This document shows, in pieces, positions 34,961 through 46,766 of a stretch of 64,000 bases of DNA. Below the pieces are notes generated by a model. It saw only the letters and a list, made by a program, of their open reading frames with translations. It ran no database searches and was not told the DNA's origin. The position numbers and the translations under genes were made by a program. Position 1 is the stretch's first letter, and every line of letters starts with the position of its first letter. The stretch is taken from positions 372,001 to 436,000 of the forward strand of contig CP087221.1 of NCBI GenBank assembly GCA_020912385.1, read 5' to 3'. This stretch comes from Neofusicoccum parvum. Lineage: Eukaryota; Ascomycota; Dothideomycetes; Botryosphaeriales; Botryosphaeriaceae.

Positions 34961-35871
34961 ATGCCCGGCACCACATTACTCACCACTCTCCTCCTCCTCG
35001 CCCTCTCCGCCGCCGCGCCCGTGCCCGTGCCCGTGCCCACCGCCCCGGCCCAGCGCACCTCGCAGCAATGCCGCTGCGCCGTCATGCCCGCCACCACGCC
35101 CTTCTTCCCCTCGCTGCGAACCTCGCCCTCGCCCACCTCATCGCAAGACCTCGTCACCGACTCGTGCGCCGCTCTCGGCCCGCAGCTGCAGTCTTGGCGC
35201 GACGCTGCCGTCGACCGCGCCGCTGAGGAAGCTGCCCGCCTCGAGAAGTGGATCCTGGAGCAGGACGAGAAGGTTGCGCGAGCCGGCAGCGATCTGCTCT
35301 GGGGCAAGAGACCCATCCCCACCGCCGCTGCCTTGATGACCGCCAAGACACAACACTCTGACGGCCGGCCCGAAGAGAACAACGCGAAGGCCCGCGGCAG
35401 GATAGTCTGCCGCAGCGTCGAGGTTGCCGACGAGGCCAGCAGCAGCTTCGAAGACGCGCTGTATGCCGACACAACCACTGCTGAGCGCGCAAGGAAAACC
35501 GAGGCCCAGGACTCCTCCAAGGCCAACGGGGACGAAGACTGCGCCGAGAAGAAGAGCCAGAAGCTGTCTTTCCTGGAAGAGATCTTGGACGCATGGCACA
35601 GGCCCGAGAGGCACATGTTCGCCTTGAAGCTGGTCGTGTTCGTGCTTGTCATGCTGTGCATGATCGAGCTCGGCGAGGACGTTTTCATCTGGTAAGTTCT
35701 CTCAACCCCCACGCGTTCTGCACCAAATGCTAACGGCCCCTCTGTAGGTTCCGTAGAAGAAGACAGGCCCACAGAGGCATCAGGCTTTCCGACGACGAGA
35801 AAGCCTGGTACAGACCGGGCCTGGAGCCCATTGCCGAAGTCGAAGAGGAGGATGATACCCAACTGCCATGA
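34961..35871 (+). CDS. Type I membrane protein with signal peptide and basic cytoplasmic tail, function unknown
   Basis: Exons 34961-35691 and 35748-35871 (56-nt intron with GCTAAC branch) give 284 aa. The ATG at 34961 starts a signal peptide (MPGTTLLTTLLLLALSAAAP) followed by a PVPVPVP stretch. The ectodomain is Ala/Glu-rich and helical (WRDAAVDRAAEEAARLEKWILEQ type). A single TM (ALKLVVFVLVMLCMIEL) follows, then a tail starting FRRRRQAHRG and ending acidic. The in-frame upstream extension is Pro-rich and probably untranslated. No family recognised; topology suggests an ER, Golgi or plasma-membrane protein. Confidence 0.7.
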
Positions 35872-37539
35872 GCGCAGGCTGTCGCTTAGATTTGCTTTTT
35901 TGTCTCTGCTTATATTTACTTGGCCTCATCGTTGATTAGCGATCTGTACTGGTTACGTCGAGGACGATCTGCATGATTTGGTTGGTTTTTTTTTTTTTTT
36001 TTTTGGCGAGCGGGAACGGCTTTTGTTTGCATTTACACATGATACCACTGTCGCTACTACGAGCATAGACGCTCTGGGTTAAAGGAAGAGGGAAGAAGGG
36101 AGAAGGAGCACGGACTGGGGGGAAAGAGATGGACATCAACACCAAGCATTTATACCCGCTCGGATTAGACCAATCCTGGAGCCGGAAGTCATTAAACACG
36201 ATTATAATCTCCAAAACACATCCAGCCCTCTTCACTGCGTACTCTATCATTATGGACAGGAGAAAGCCCAATCTGCTGTAAGTATGCCCGTGGCGTGTCA
36301 CGGCGGCGAAACTGTGGGTGCTCCTGGCAAGGCTTCGAAGTGAGGCTGTTTACCCCAAGTTCTGGGAGTCCCCGGACCAGTCAGAGGTAAAGGGTCTGGA
36401 ATCTATAGTGCTGCGCTTGCCCCGCGCCACGTCAAGCCCGCTCAGCCACCAATGCATCGCCAGCCATGGCCGCATGCCCACGGACCCCTTTCGTCTGCAT
36501 TCAGTAACATAGTGAAGCTAATTGTCACGAAGGATTCAGCGCCCACACTCCCGTGTTCCTGACGGTCACGTGAACGCAATGGTAGCAGCCAATGTGTATC
36601 AAATGGCGTAGCAAGCTCTGTGCGCACTGCTTACTGAATTCAGCGTCTGATGAATTGGGTCGAACGTTAGTCGGAGGGCGGAATGCTTCTCATTCCCACC
36701 CGTTCTTAACCTCGAGAAGATTTGCCCACTACCCTTTGCTCAACACTTGCTCCTTGAACATTTCCTCGAAGCGTCGCACCAATGTTCCCACTTGGCTGTC
36801 GCTGCGTCCCGTCCTACTACTAAATTAAGGTTTCAGGCATCCAAACGGCTATTCATGTGGTCGCTTGGGATCAGAATGTGGCCGCTCTTGTCACGGTCAG
36901 CCTCGGCTTGGGCCAGCGCAACAACGGATTGGAGTGGTTCGGTAAACACGCAGTCAGCTGATGAACTTGGCTAGATGAAACACCGTTCCTCATCTCACCA
37001 TCATTCCACCCGAGAGCTCGAGCTACCTCCAAATTGATGCAATCTTTGGTTGGCTGAACAATGCGCATCTTATCTTCTTACCCTCGCTCAAGTTTGTCTC
37101 CCCGGCTTCCTCTCCATCCTAATCACCAATGTGTTTGCCGGGTCCTCGTCGGGCAGAGTGCCATTCGCTTTACCAGGCACCCAATAAGGTCAACCTTCTT
37201 ACAGTCAACCAACCATGCCAGCCTTCAATTCCTATAATTCTACAAAGAAGTGGTTGAGATTTGATGGGACTTGTTACAGACAGACATTGGCTTGTCTGCT
37301 TTCGTAAACCTCAACAAGAAATCAACTTTTATTTCCGACCCGTAGGGGAAGGGCGTGGCCCAGAAAGAAGTCCAATACCAAACGACCCGCAAACACCATT
37401 CCTAGAAACGTTCTATAAGGCCAACAGCCAGAGGTAATACACCTATTTTGCCGTTTCCCAGATGCGGTGCCCATGCATCCCAAGACTCCAGAATTCGCTC
37501 ATGCTACCGAACGCCCAGATGCACGTCATTCCCCTTACT
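35872..37539. other. Convergent intergenic region
   Basis: 1.7 kb with a poly-T run at about 35985-36004; no gene recognised. Several short frames without motifs. Confidence 0.4.
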
Positions 37540-38381
37540 CTACCTTTTCTTCCTAGAATCGTTCGGATCTTTCAGATCCAATTTCGTCTTCAAATCTCCA
37601 GTGCTCTTAACCTGCATCTTCGATTCGGCTTCCTGCTCTTGCTGCTTCCGCAGTTCCTCGGGTAGTATCCTCCTTTCCAGGCTCACTGGCAACACCCTCC
37701 TTCCACCAACTTTCTTGCCTTTTCCCAACTTGTCGTCCCATCGATCGTAATATAACTGCCACTTCAGCCCGTCCACTTCCTCGTCTTCATCCATCTCAAC
37801 CGCGACGAAACCCTCCCAGCCCTCCAGCATGACGCCCTCTTCGTCGTCAGTCCAGTCCCACGGGCCGACCACATGCGCAATGCTCTGGGTGCGGTTGCCG
37901 TGCGTGAGGAACAAATTGTCTTTGTCGACATATATCCAGTTCAGCATCGGTGGGTCGGTCGGGATGGTGGTGACGAGGCCGCGCTCGCGCGGGTCGCGGT
38001 CTTCGTCTGGATATTGTATGTAAAAGCCGGTGAAAGGGTGCGGAGGTGGTACGCCTGGTTTCGGGGAGGCGGGCAGCGCGGTGGCTTCGTCTTTGGGACA
38101 GACCCAGACCTTGAGAGTTGGTTTAGCGAGGGCGTGGGAGACATGTTCGGAGGCTTTCTCACCCTCTCCTTGTGCAGAACAATCATTCCGCCGTCTATTT
38201 CATCCTGTTTGCTGCTCTTTGCACCGCAAAAGACGTCCATGTAAAATTTGACCATGCGCGTCTCGTTCGCCGCTTCCTTGTTTTGCTCCTTTTGGTGGTG
38301 TACGCCCTCAGCGACACCCGTCACCACGGGTATGCCGGTTATGACGCCACCGTAGAACACTCCCAAACCAAGAAAGGCCAT
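37540..38381 (-). CDS. Conserved fungal protein of unknown function (262 aa)
   Basis: Exons 38163-38381 and 37540-38109 around a 53-nt intron (GTGAGA donor, AAG acceptor) give a continuous protein. It starts MAFLGLGVFYGGVITGIPVV, then YMDVFCGAKSSKQDEIDGGMIVLHKER|VWVC, HPFTGFYIQYP, GLVTTIPTDPPMLNWIYVDK, GNRTQSIAHVVGPWDWTDDEEGV and VSLERR. I recognise this as a family conserved across Pezizomycotina without assigned function; the N-terminus is hydrophobic and Gly-rich and may be a membrane anchor. The internal ATG at 38381 is chosen because the family starts there; 5' extension to 38675 is His/Pro-rich and likely untranslated. Confidence 0.82.
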
Positions 38382-39054
38382 TTTCACCTTGTGGTTGCAG
38401 CAGCGCCCGGGTTTCGGTCGGCGGTGCGGGGCGTATGTGCAGCGGTGGACGTGGACGTGGACGTGGACGTGGACGGAGGGTGGGAAATGGGAAGAGGGGC
38501 AAAAGCACTGCCAAAGGGGTGGATGTTTTTCTCGCAGTTCAGCTGCGGGGTCGGGGAGGTGAGCTAGATGGACATCTTGGAAGCCGATGCGGGAGGAGCG
38601 AGTGGGCGTGCACCTGACGTCACTCATTGCAAGGATGATAGCTGTAACGAACGTCTCCACTCGCCGGTCAGCCATGTCTCCGTGGAACTCTCAAATCGTC
38701 GTACACAAAAATCGAAAATGCATTCTGGTATACAAATGCCGCCCGCCAATAAGAGATCAAGAATCGAACAATGAAGAATCTCCCGCCACGAGTCAAATAC
38801 CAACAGTAAAAGGCTTACAAAAGACCGCGCATGCCTTCCTCTTGCTACCATGCACCAATGAACCTTGCCTATCCAGCTCCCTCAACGTCCCCCGATACTA
38901 TGGTTAATAAGGAAATGAAGAGCCGTCAGGCGTACAGGGTCTCGGGAGCTCGGGTCCCAATGATGATTTAAAGACAGAGAAAGGAGATGAGCGCTGTCCG
39001 GCATGTCTAATTGGGAAGTGCAGGTCGCGCTTAATAGTCACTGGCAGCGCGCGC
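38382..39054. other. Intergenic region
   Basis: 673 bp between the start of the conserved fungal gene and the 3' end of SLA2; nothing recognised besides the hexanucleotide repeat. Confidence 0.4.
38445..38474 (+). repeat. GTGGAC hexanucleotide repeat (5 copies)
   Basis: Five perfect GTGGAC units about 65 bp upstream of the ATG of the conserved fungal gene, in its presumptive 5' UTR or promoter. Confidence 0.85.
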
Positions 39055-42000
39055 TTACTCTTCCTGATACGAAAGCTTGCGCATCTCGCCGAGGCGGTGC
39101 CTGGCCGAAGAGAGCGCGTTCTCGAGCTGCAGAATCTCGACCTATTCGTTCACCGTTAGCATCGACATTTGTGCGCACTGCAAAACTTGACATACCTGCT
39201 GCTCCATTTCCCTGACCTTGAACTCGTGGCCTGACAGCTTGCTGTAATCCACAGCCTCATCACCATCACGGTTGCGCTCGTTGATAATATCCTGGACCTG
39301 GCGAACCAGTGCTCGGCACGCCATCGTGACGGCTTTGCTGGCAGCCTCCAGCCGGTCCTGCGTCTTGGACATGAAGCTGGCTTTGACACGCGAGGCCGCC
39401 ACAAGCTGCGCCGTCGAGGCCGCTACGTCGTTGGACGCCACAATCAGCTGCTCTGGACTGTTGCGTCCAGAGATGACACCGTCGGCCGTCTCGATGAGCA
39501 AGTTGGTCGAGTTTGCAACCGCCTTAGCTGCAGAGATGAGACCCTCGGTCCAGCGGTTGTTCTTCTTATAGAATGCCGTCCGCGAAGACGTTCCCTTGCC
39601 TTCACGCACGATCTCCTGCTGAGATTCCGTAGCCGCCTTGATGAGGCGGGCGATGGCGGTCGTAACTTCAATGGCCGCACCGAGGATGGCGTCATGGATC
39701 TTAAGCTCGTACGTCGAGTAGGAGTCGCGCGACCGATCTTTGAGCTTGCTGAGGCGCTCGGAGGCAGCAAGAATGGCATTGGCAGCGTTGGCCATCTCGC
39801 GGTCGACCAGGTCGCCCAGATCACCTTGGTTGGCCGAGATCTTGCTCTTCGGCGCAAAAGCGTCGGCAAGCTTGGACAACTTCTGCAGATTCAGCTGGAC
39901 CTCGCTGTTGCAGTTGAGAACAACATCGGTCTTTTGCAGGTCCTCCATGCCCTCCAAGCGGAAGGACTGCAGCGAGCGGAAGAAGCCGACGGTTGATTCG
40001 GCCGAGTGCCTAGCAGCACCGATGAGCTGGTCGCCCTTCTTCTCATCCGACGCGAACCTTGTCAAACCCTTGGTGTTGCTGAGGACATCAGCAATGGAGC
40101 TGGAGAAGGCATTCACGGTGCGAATGATCTCGGCATGCGTGCTGTTGGGACCATCGGCAATGAAGTTGTTAAATGCTGTAGAGAACTCCATCGCACATGA
40201 AGATGCTTTCTCGATCTGCGACAGGACATAAGCACCAGAAGCACTCTGGTTACCTGCCTGCATCGAGGAGTCTAGCTCGTAAAGAGCGTCGTCGACCCGC
40301 TGCACACCACTCTGGAGGACTGAGTCTATTATGTCGCTGATCTTCCTCAGGTTATCGAGAATGACAGTGTCAAAGACCTCGTCACTAGCGTTGTTGTTTG
40401 CCTGCTGGTTCATCTTGAGTTCGTTGAGTTCCAAGAGCGTCTGGTCCATTCCAGCCTTGAAAATCTCGAGCTCGTCTTCCTTCTCACGAAGTTGGCGTTC
40501 AAGCTCGGAATCTCCGTCACGGAACCTCATCTGCAAGTCTTCAAGTTGGCGGTTCTTGTTTCGCAGTGCTTCCTCGAGGTCGGCAATCTCGCGGTTGTGC
40601 CTGGAAAGCATTGCAGATAGTTCGGAGCCCTTGTTGCGGTCCGATTGGTCGGCTCTGTCCAGGGCGAGGCGTAGCTCACGCTGCAGCTTCTCCACCTCCT
40701 CCTTGTGACCTCCAGAAGTCCTGTCCTTATCGTGCAGGGCGCGGTCACGCTCGCGGATCATATCAGCCAGCTCGAGGTTCTTGGTCTTCAGCTCGCGCTG
40801 GAGTTTCTCACGCTGGTCGATGGCCTCCTGGGCAGAGGCGGCCTTGAGCTGTACCGACTTGAACTTCTGCAGAAGCTCCAAGTGCTCGTGGCGCAGCTGC
40901 GAGTAGAGCTTGGCGAGGGCCTCGTACTTGCTGCGCCAGGTGTTCAGCTGCTCCTGCAGCGCCCGGATCTGGTCGTCCTTGGATTGAGACTGTTGCGCGA
41001 AGTTGGATTGGATGGAGTTTAGCTCCATCTCCAAGGCCTTCACTCGGGCATCATACTGCTGCAGCAGAAGCTGGTCCTGCTGGTACTGGTTGCGAGCCGC
41101 CAGGTTCTCTCTCTCGAGCTCAGCCATGCGTCCCTGGGTCTGCTGGGCGAATTGTTCTCGCGCAAGCTGCTCCTGGGCCAGTCTCGCCTGCTCGGCTGCC
41201 TGTCTCTGCTGCTCCTCGAAGTCCATCTGCGCACGCATCTGCTCCTCCTGTTGGCGGCGCTGAGCCTCCTCCCACTGCTGGGCCAATCGCCTCTGCTCCG
41301 CCTCGTACTCCTCCTGTTGTCTCTTCTGCTCGTTCTTCCAGAATTCGTTGATGGGCTCGGGATCCACAGAGGCAGCGCGTTTCGGAGTGTCTTCATCCTT
41401 CTTCGGCCTCGCGGGCAAGGCGGGGCGGTCCTCATCTTCGGACAGGAGATTGGGCGGGTCTTGGGGAAGCTTAGGCACGGTGATCAGGCTAGTGAGATAT
41501 CTTAGGTTGGAGCACTCGTAGTAGAACTTGACAAGGCGGTAGTGCTGAGCGTCATAACGGCCGCGCAGGGGAGCTAGAGCCTCATCATCGCCGAGAGTAG
41601 TGTGCATGGCGCGCAGCATGCTGGTAATAAACTTGTAGATGCCGTAGCTTTCCTGCACCAGCGGCACCAGGGCGGAGATGCGGCACTCGTTGTTGGAACC
41701 GTTGCGGAAGTGGGAGAAGATGAGCTTTTGGAACGAGTCAATCTGGTCCTGTAGGGTCATTAAGTCGGAGATGGTCTCGTAACCCTCGTTGGGGTCGTTG
41801 ATGGACTTCAAGCTGATGTACTCCTCGTACTCAAAGGTGCCGTTGAACTCGGGGTGCTGACGGTGGAAGGCCAGCTTGGCCATGAGGTAGTAAACGTATT
41901 CGGAGATCAGCGGGGCGTATCCTGCGGGGCGGGGAGGATCAGTACAGGGGGTGGTGGAGCGGGGCGGAGCGGATACCTCTGATACCCTCGCCGCCGGCGA

Positions 42001-42563
42001 CACCGCGCTGCAGGCTCTCCAGGAAGCCAATGTGTGCCTGTGCCTGCTTGAGTACTATGGGGTGGCCCTCCTGGAGCACCTTGTGTATGGTTATGAGGGC
42101 CTTGAAGGTCTGGACCTCGTCGGCCAGGATGGGTTGCCTGTAATTCACGTCAAGCCCGCTCTTGCTGCGAAGCTCGCTAGGGATGACGCACACTTTCATG
42201 CCTGCCCAGAACGAGTCGGAGTTCTTGTGGTCCCATGTGTAGACGATGGCGGCGCGGACGTGCTTCCCTGATCACGGTGAGCAGACGGTCGGGGGCCGGG
42301 CGCGGCGGAGGGGGCCTACGCTTCGGAGCAGTCTCGTCTGTGGGAGCAGTGGTCAGCGAGCAGGCCCTGGACACGATTGGAGGCGGGCGGGCGTGGTTTA
42401 CCTATGCTGGTAGCTTTGCGGATGTTGATGGCAAGCTCCGACTCCTATCCGCTTGTCAGTGTGCTGGACGGGGCGGGTCGCGGGCGGCATGCAATGCAGC
42501 AGCGGATGCGGGCGGGCTCAGACGCACCTGCTTGCCCATGTCGACATTGCGTGAGCCGTACAT
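39055..42563 (-). CDS. SLA2: Sla2/End4 endocytic actin-binding adaptor (Hip1R family)
   Basis: Six exons: 42528-42563, 42402-42444, 42320-42337, 41977-42267, 39196-41921, 39055-39141. They sum to 1066 aa, normal for the family. Sla2 links clathrin coats and PI(4,5)P2 membrane to F-actin at endocytic sites. The N-terminal ANTH domain (about 1-270) starts MYGSRNVDMGKQESELAINIRKATS and continues KHVRAAIVYTWDHKNSDSFWAGMKV and GYAPLISEYVYYL. A Pro-rich linker (PPNLLSEDEDRPALPARP) precedes a coiled coil (about 340-640) rich in Gln/Arg/Glu. The C-terminal I/LWEQ (THATCH) actin-binding module contains MANAANAILAASERLSKL and VRQVQDIINERN and ends SARHRLGEMRKLSYQEE. Four introns fall in the first 200 codons; exon 3 is an 18-nt microexon. 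Confidence 0.96.
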
Positions 42564-43276
42564 GGTGACGGCGGGTGCCTGGCGCTTCCGGGCTCAGGCG
42601 CAGTCGGGAGGTGGTGGGAGGTGGGCTGTTCGCGTGGCCTGTCGCGGCGCGCGGGCAGTTGGTTGAGGAACAGAGCTGGGGCGAGGACGGCGGAGCTTGG
42701 AGGACGGGCGTCGAGGCGCGCGAGGGGGAGTGTCGGTGGTGGGATGCGCTGTCGCAGTAATTGCGATTGCCAGGCTGGCGGTGCTGCACGGTGAAGCTCC
42801 GTTCCCCGTTGGCAGTGGGAGACGAGGCGGCGATCGCGCCAAGCCTCCGCCACGGATGTGCGTCAGCGCCTCCGCTGCCCCAAAGCTCCAGAGCTGCCCA
42901 ATCCCCAAGCCAACCCAAGCCTCCCTGCACGCTTTCGTGGACAATGACGTTGCCTGCGCAGAACCCTCATGCCCTGCGCCCGCTCCCGATTCGCCCACGC
43001 GCTGGCCTGGAAATCTCTCCGTTTGCTGGCACCCTTCGGGATGCTTAGCTGTCGACCTTTTCGGCGCGAACCACACCCGCAGACGTCACGCCCACAGAGC
43101 CCCAGCTCCCAAGGCTTCCGTCATTTGCAATTACGATGACTTGTCGGTGCACGCTCTTCGCCGAGTCACTCACGTCGCATCTTGACCTTGGCGCGGGAAG
43201 CATCGTTTTCTCAAAGCTATATACAAGAAGTCCAAAGGGGTTCCGTCGCCATGCACTCGTTTCTCGTCGCTCTCGC
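42564..43276. other. Intergenic region: SLA2 promoter
   Basis: 713 bp upstream of SLA2 and downstream of the GH5 gene (both minus strand). GC-rich; nothing else recognised. Confidence 0.4.
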
Positions 43277-45078
43277 TCAGACCGTCAGCGTGTAGTTGAC
43301 TGCGTTGCCCGGCACGCGCGGGTAGAACTCAATCGTGAACGTCGTCGTCTTACCCGCGCTGACCACCGCCTTCACCGCGCTGCTGGTGAGGATGATGCTC
43401 GATCCGTCCCAGTTCCACTGGTTGCTGTACGTCGCGCGAGCCTGCTCCAGAGGGCCGAGGTACTGCGTCCAGTCGTCCACCAGGTACGTGCCGTCCGCCG
43501 TCAGCGCCTTGACCGTCGCCGGCTTGCTCAATCCCTTCCACGTGATGGGGATCTTGAAGTCGGATCCCGTGTCGGCTGCCGCCGCCGTCGTGCTGTTGCT
43601 GCCAACTGCTGGCACGTCCCACTGCACAACCTGCACCTCGATATCCGCGCCCGCCGAGAACGAGAGCGTCAGGTTAGCCTTGACGCCCGCCGCCGCATCT
43701 GCAGAGACGTGCTGCGACAGGAACGACTCGGTGAAGGTGACGCTAGACCCGTTGGTCGAGTAATCGCTGCCCTCGGCAAGCGGGTTGCCGCCGACGCTGA
43801 CGCTGGAGAGCGTGTTTCCGTTGAAGAGGAAGGGGAGGCTCTGCGCACTGACCGGCGTGCCTGCCTGATGCCAGATGTACGCCGACGTGAACTGGCTGGT
43901 CGCCTGCGAGTCCTCGGTGCTGTCGGGCAGCGCGTTCGACACGCCCTTGACCGCGTTCAAGTAGATGTCGATGGCGCTCTGGTCGCGCCACGTGTGCGTG
44001 TTGCGGTCCAGGAAGTCGGCGCCGTTGTCCCAGAGGATGGTGGGTGTGTTGTACTTGTTCGCCATCTGGATGATGAAGTCAAAGTACTTCCAGCGCGCCG
44101 CAGATTCGGTAGCCACGGGAGAAGCAGCCCACTCGCCGATGACAAGCGGAACGTCGGTGAAGTTGTTGCGGATGTTGGCAATGTCGCCCTCGACAACGGC
44201 CTTGTCGGCGTCGGAGCCCCAGATGGTCTTGCCCCACGCGCTGAAGATGAAATCGTAGGGTGAGTAGTAGTGGTACTGAATGGCCCACGGGTTACTGAAG
44301 TTCGCACTCGGCGGCTCGAACCACTGGCTTGTCTTGATGCTGTCCTCACCAAGACCAGGGAGGGTGACAACACGCTGGGGGTTGAATCCACCAGCATCGT
44401 TGATGGCCTTAAGCATGATGTTGTTAAGCTTGTTGAGCTCGGCGCCGTGCTCGGCCGTGGTGCCCGGGGGCTCGTTGATGGGCTCAAAGCCAACCAACTC
44501 AGACTTGCACGCCAACTTGGTGCCGATCTGGTACCAGAGCTTGTAGAACTTCTCTTCGATGAGCGTGTAGTTGGCTCCGCTTGCCGAAACATCGGCCCAC
44601 ACCCAGCTGTCGTGATGCACGTTCACGATGGTGTGGAAGCCACGGGCAGTGATCATGTCAACGACGTCTTCGACGCGCTGCAGCCACGCCGGGTCAACAG
44701 TCCAGTCGGGCGACTGCGAGGTAAAGTGGTAGGCCCAGGTGACTTTAAAAAAAAAACAAGTCAGATATCCGCTCAAATGCCTCGAAGAGCCGCCCAGTGC
44801 TTACCTGGCAGGCGGACACCCTTGAAGCCGGCGGCCTTGACATCGTCGAATGTGTCCTCGGTGACCGGGGCATTATTCCAGTCGCCTTCGTCCTCGACGG
44901 CGTCAAGCGTGTTTCCCAGGTTCCAGCCCGGGTTCAGGCCGTCAACGAACTGCTGCGCAGTAATTGCGTTGAAGGTACCATTGCAAGTAGCGGCAGCCAC
45001 GGAGGCCTGCGCCAGAGGCAGAGCAGAGACCGAGCGGGCCAGCTGCGAGAGGCCCGCGGCGTAAAGGAATGACCTCAT
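43277..45078 (-). CDS. GH5 endo-beta-1,4-glucanase, secreted, with C-terminal beta-sandwich region
   Basis: Exons 44805-45078 and 43277-44742 (62-nt intron with T-rich tract and AAG acceptor) give 579 aa. The ATG at 45078 is used because the upstream in-frame codon at 45096 is GTG. Signal peptide MRSFLYAAGLSQLARSVSA precedes the GH5 barrel. Barrel motifs: GWNLGNTLDA, GVRLPVTWAYH, HHDSW, GFEPINEPPG with the acid/base Glu, HYYSPYDF, and VIGEWAASP with the nucleophile Glu, then ILWDNGADF. After about residue 370 the sequence becomes a Thr/Ser/Val-rich region (SVSVGGNPLAEGSDY, VTFTESFLSQH) resembling the CBM_X2/CBM46-type modules found behind many GH5 cellulases. It cleaves internal beta-1,4 glucan bonds. 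No CBM1 is present. Confidence 0.94.
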
Positions 45079-46766
45079 TTTCGGGTGCACGAGCACAGAA
45101 GTCGAATGAAAAAGTGAAAGGGCGCCTCAGAAACCAGATGCTGAAGGCAAAGAACGCAAGCTGCGAAGTCAAGGGGAGACTTGAGACTTGAGGAGACATG
45201 AACAAGTAGCGCAGGGCGTGAGGTTATATCTCAGGGCCATCAGGCCGTACGGCAGCCAAGAGATTCCGCCTGGCCTGGAAGCCGGCGGGCCGCACATCCC
45301 AGAAGGGCGAACACGATCCGCGACGAAAGCGAAGAAGCGTGGTGAGGCTCGTCGAGCACGAATGCCCCTCCTGATCGTCCCCTCTAATCTGGGCCCTGCC
45401 GGAAAAGACGGTGACAGGCCAGGGATGGTTAAGCATAAGAATTGAGTGGAGTGAAATAGATGAAACTGTTCAATACGATCGCTCTCTCCACGCTTTGCTG
45501 GCGGCACTTCTGCGAAGCGAAGGGTCCGTGGCCGGTTGAAACGCCCCGCTTGAAACAGTTGCCATGTCATGCCTCGCCTCGGCTGCGTGCTGGAATACGG
45601 AATGCTCGGAACACATCGTTCGTCGACTGAGATGGGGGAGGGTGGTGCAGGAATCGAGCAAAGTAAATGAAGGCGGCGCGGCAAGTGGACATGCAGGAAC
45701 CGACGGTCCGACGTCCGCGTTGGCGAGCCTCGCTCTGTGCTCGGCATGCCCCTCACCTCTCTCTGGGTATAAGCGCGCGCTCTGTTCCCCAGCTCCAAGC
45801 TCCCTACACCAGCACGGAGATGACTGCACCACCAGCACCGCCCGCTGCTTGCAAGGGGTGAGCGACCAACCCAAAAATCTTCCGCCAATTGCCCACCGCT
45901 GCTGATCGCCCGCCGCCATTGTCACAGACAAACAAGCTCCTGAAACACCAGGGCAAACACGGCAAGGCGCGTGCCTCGGCAACACCCGAACCCCAGAAGC
46001 ACTGAAAACGCCCGCAAAACCACTCGCTCATAGGATCAGCCCTAGGAGACTGTTTACAGTTCCAGGATACTTCCACGATCGTCCGGCCTGATAGATGCTG
46101 ACCGTCCTCCTGCGCAAGAACAGTCGTGCATATCACCATCTACCACAAAAAAAAACAAAGTGGCCATAGAGACTCCCAAAAACACCCAAGGGATCACCGG
46201 CCAGAGTCGGAAAATACAGCACACCGGAGCCACTGGAGAGCACTACTATGACGCTTGATTCGTCTCGCCAACAACGCGCCTCCATCCCGGCTGAAAAGAA
46301 AACGATCCCGGAGACAAGACGTGATTTTACCAATGCCCGATTAAACTAACATACACTGGGCCTGCGCGGGCAAGGCCAAAATAAAAGGTAAGAGGAAGTG
46401 GAAGAATATGAATCAAGATATCCCAGGCCGCTGAGTGTGGCAAAGCAACGAAAATGAAAGAAATCGGAAGGAGGAAACACAAGTAGAAGGGAAATTTTCA
46501 AACGGGATCCGCTGTCCTGAACATGTACTGTTTCCCCCCGAACGCCATACGCCATTTTGTTTTCTTTTCGATTCAAAGTCTGGAAAATCAACTGGTCGTA
46601 GCCAGAGAGGATGCCACTCACAGGCATGATCCGCTCCAACATGTTCGATCAGGTAGGAGTTTCGATGGAAAGCAAAAGAGGAGAGAGCCTGCAGGGATGT
46701 CGGCTAGCGGTCGAAGCGCGATTCGTCGAAGGCCTGCTCACATTGTCGCCGTCATTCGTGCCTTCC
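45079..46766. other. Intergenic region
   Basis: 1.7 kb between the GH5 start and the 3' end of the RRM gene, so it contains the cellulase promoter. Open frames here have no motifs. Confidence 0.4.

Noticed and set aside
38001..38675. 244-residue frame starting at 38675 as the full N-terminus of the conserved fungal protein
   Set aside because: The added part is His/Pro-rich repeat translation, and the frame after the intron donor at 38162 diverges from the family; the ATG at 38381 and the spliced frame match the family.
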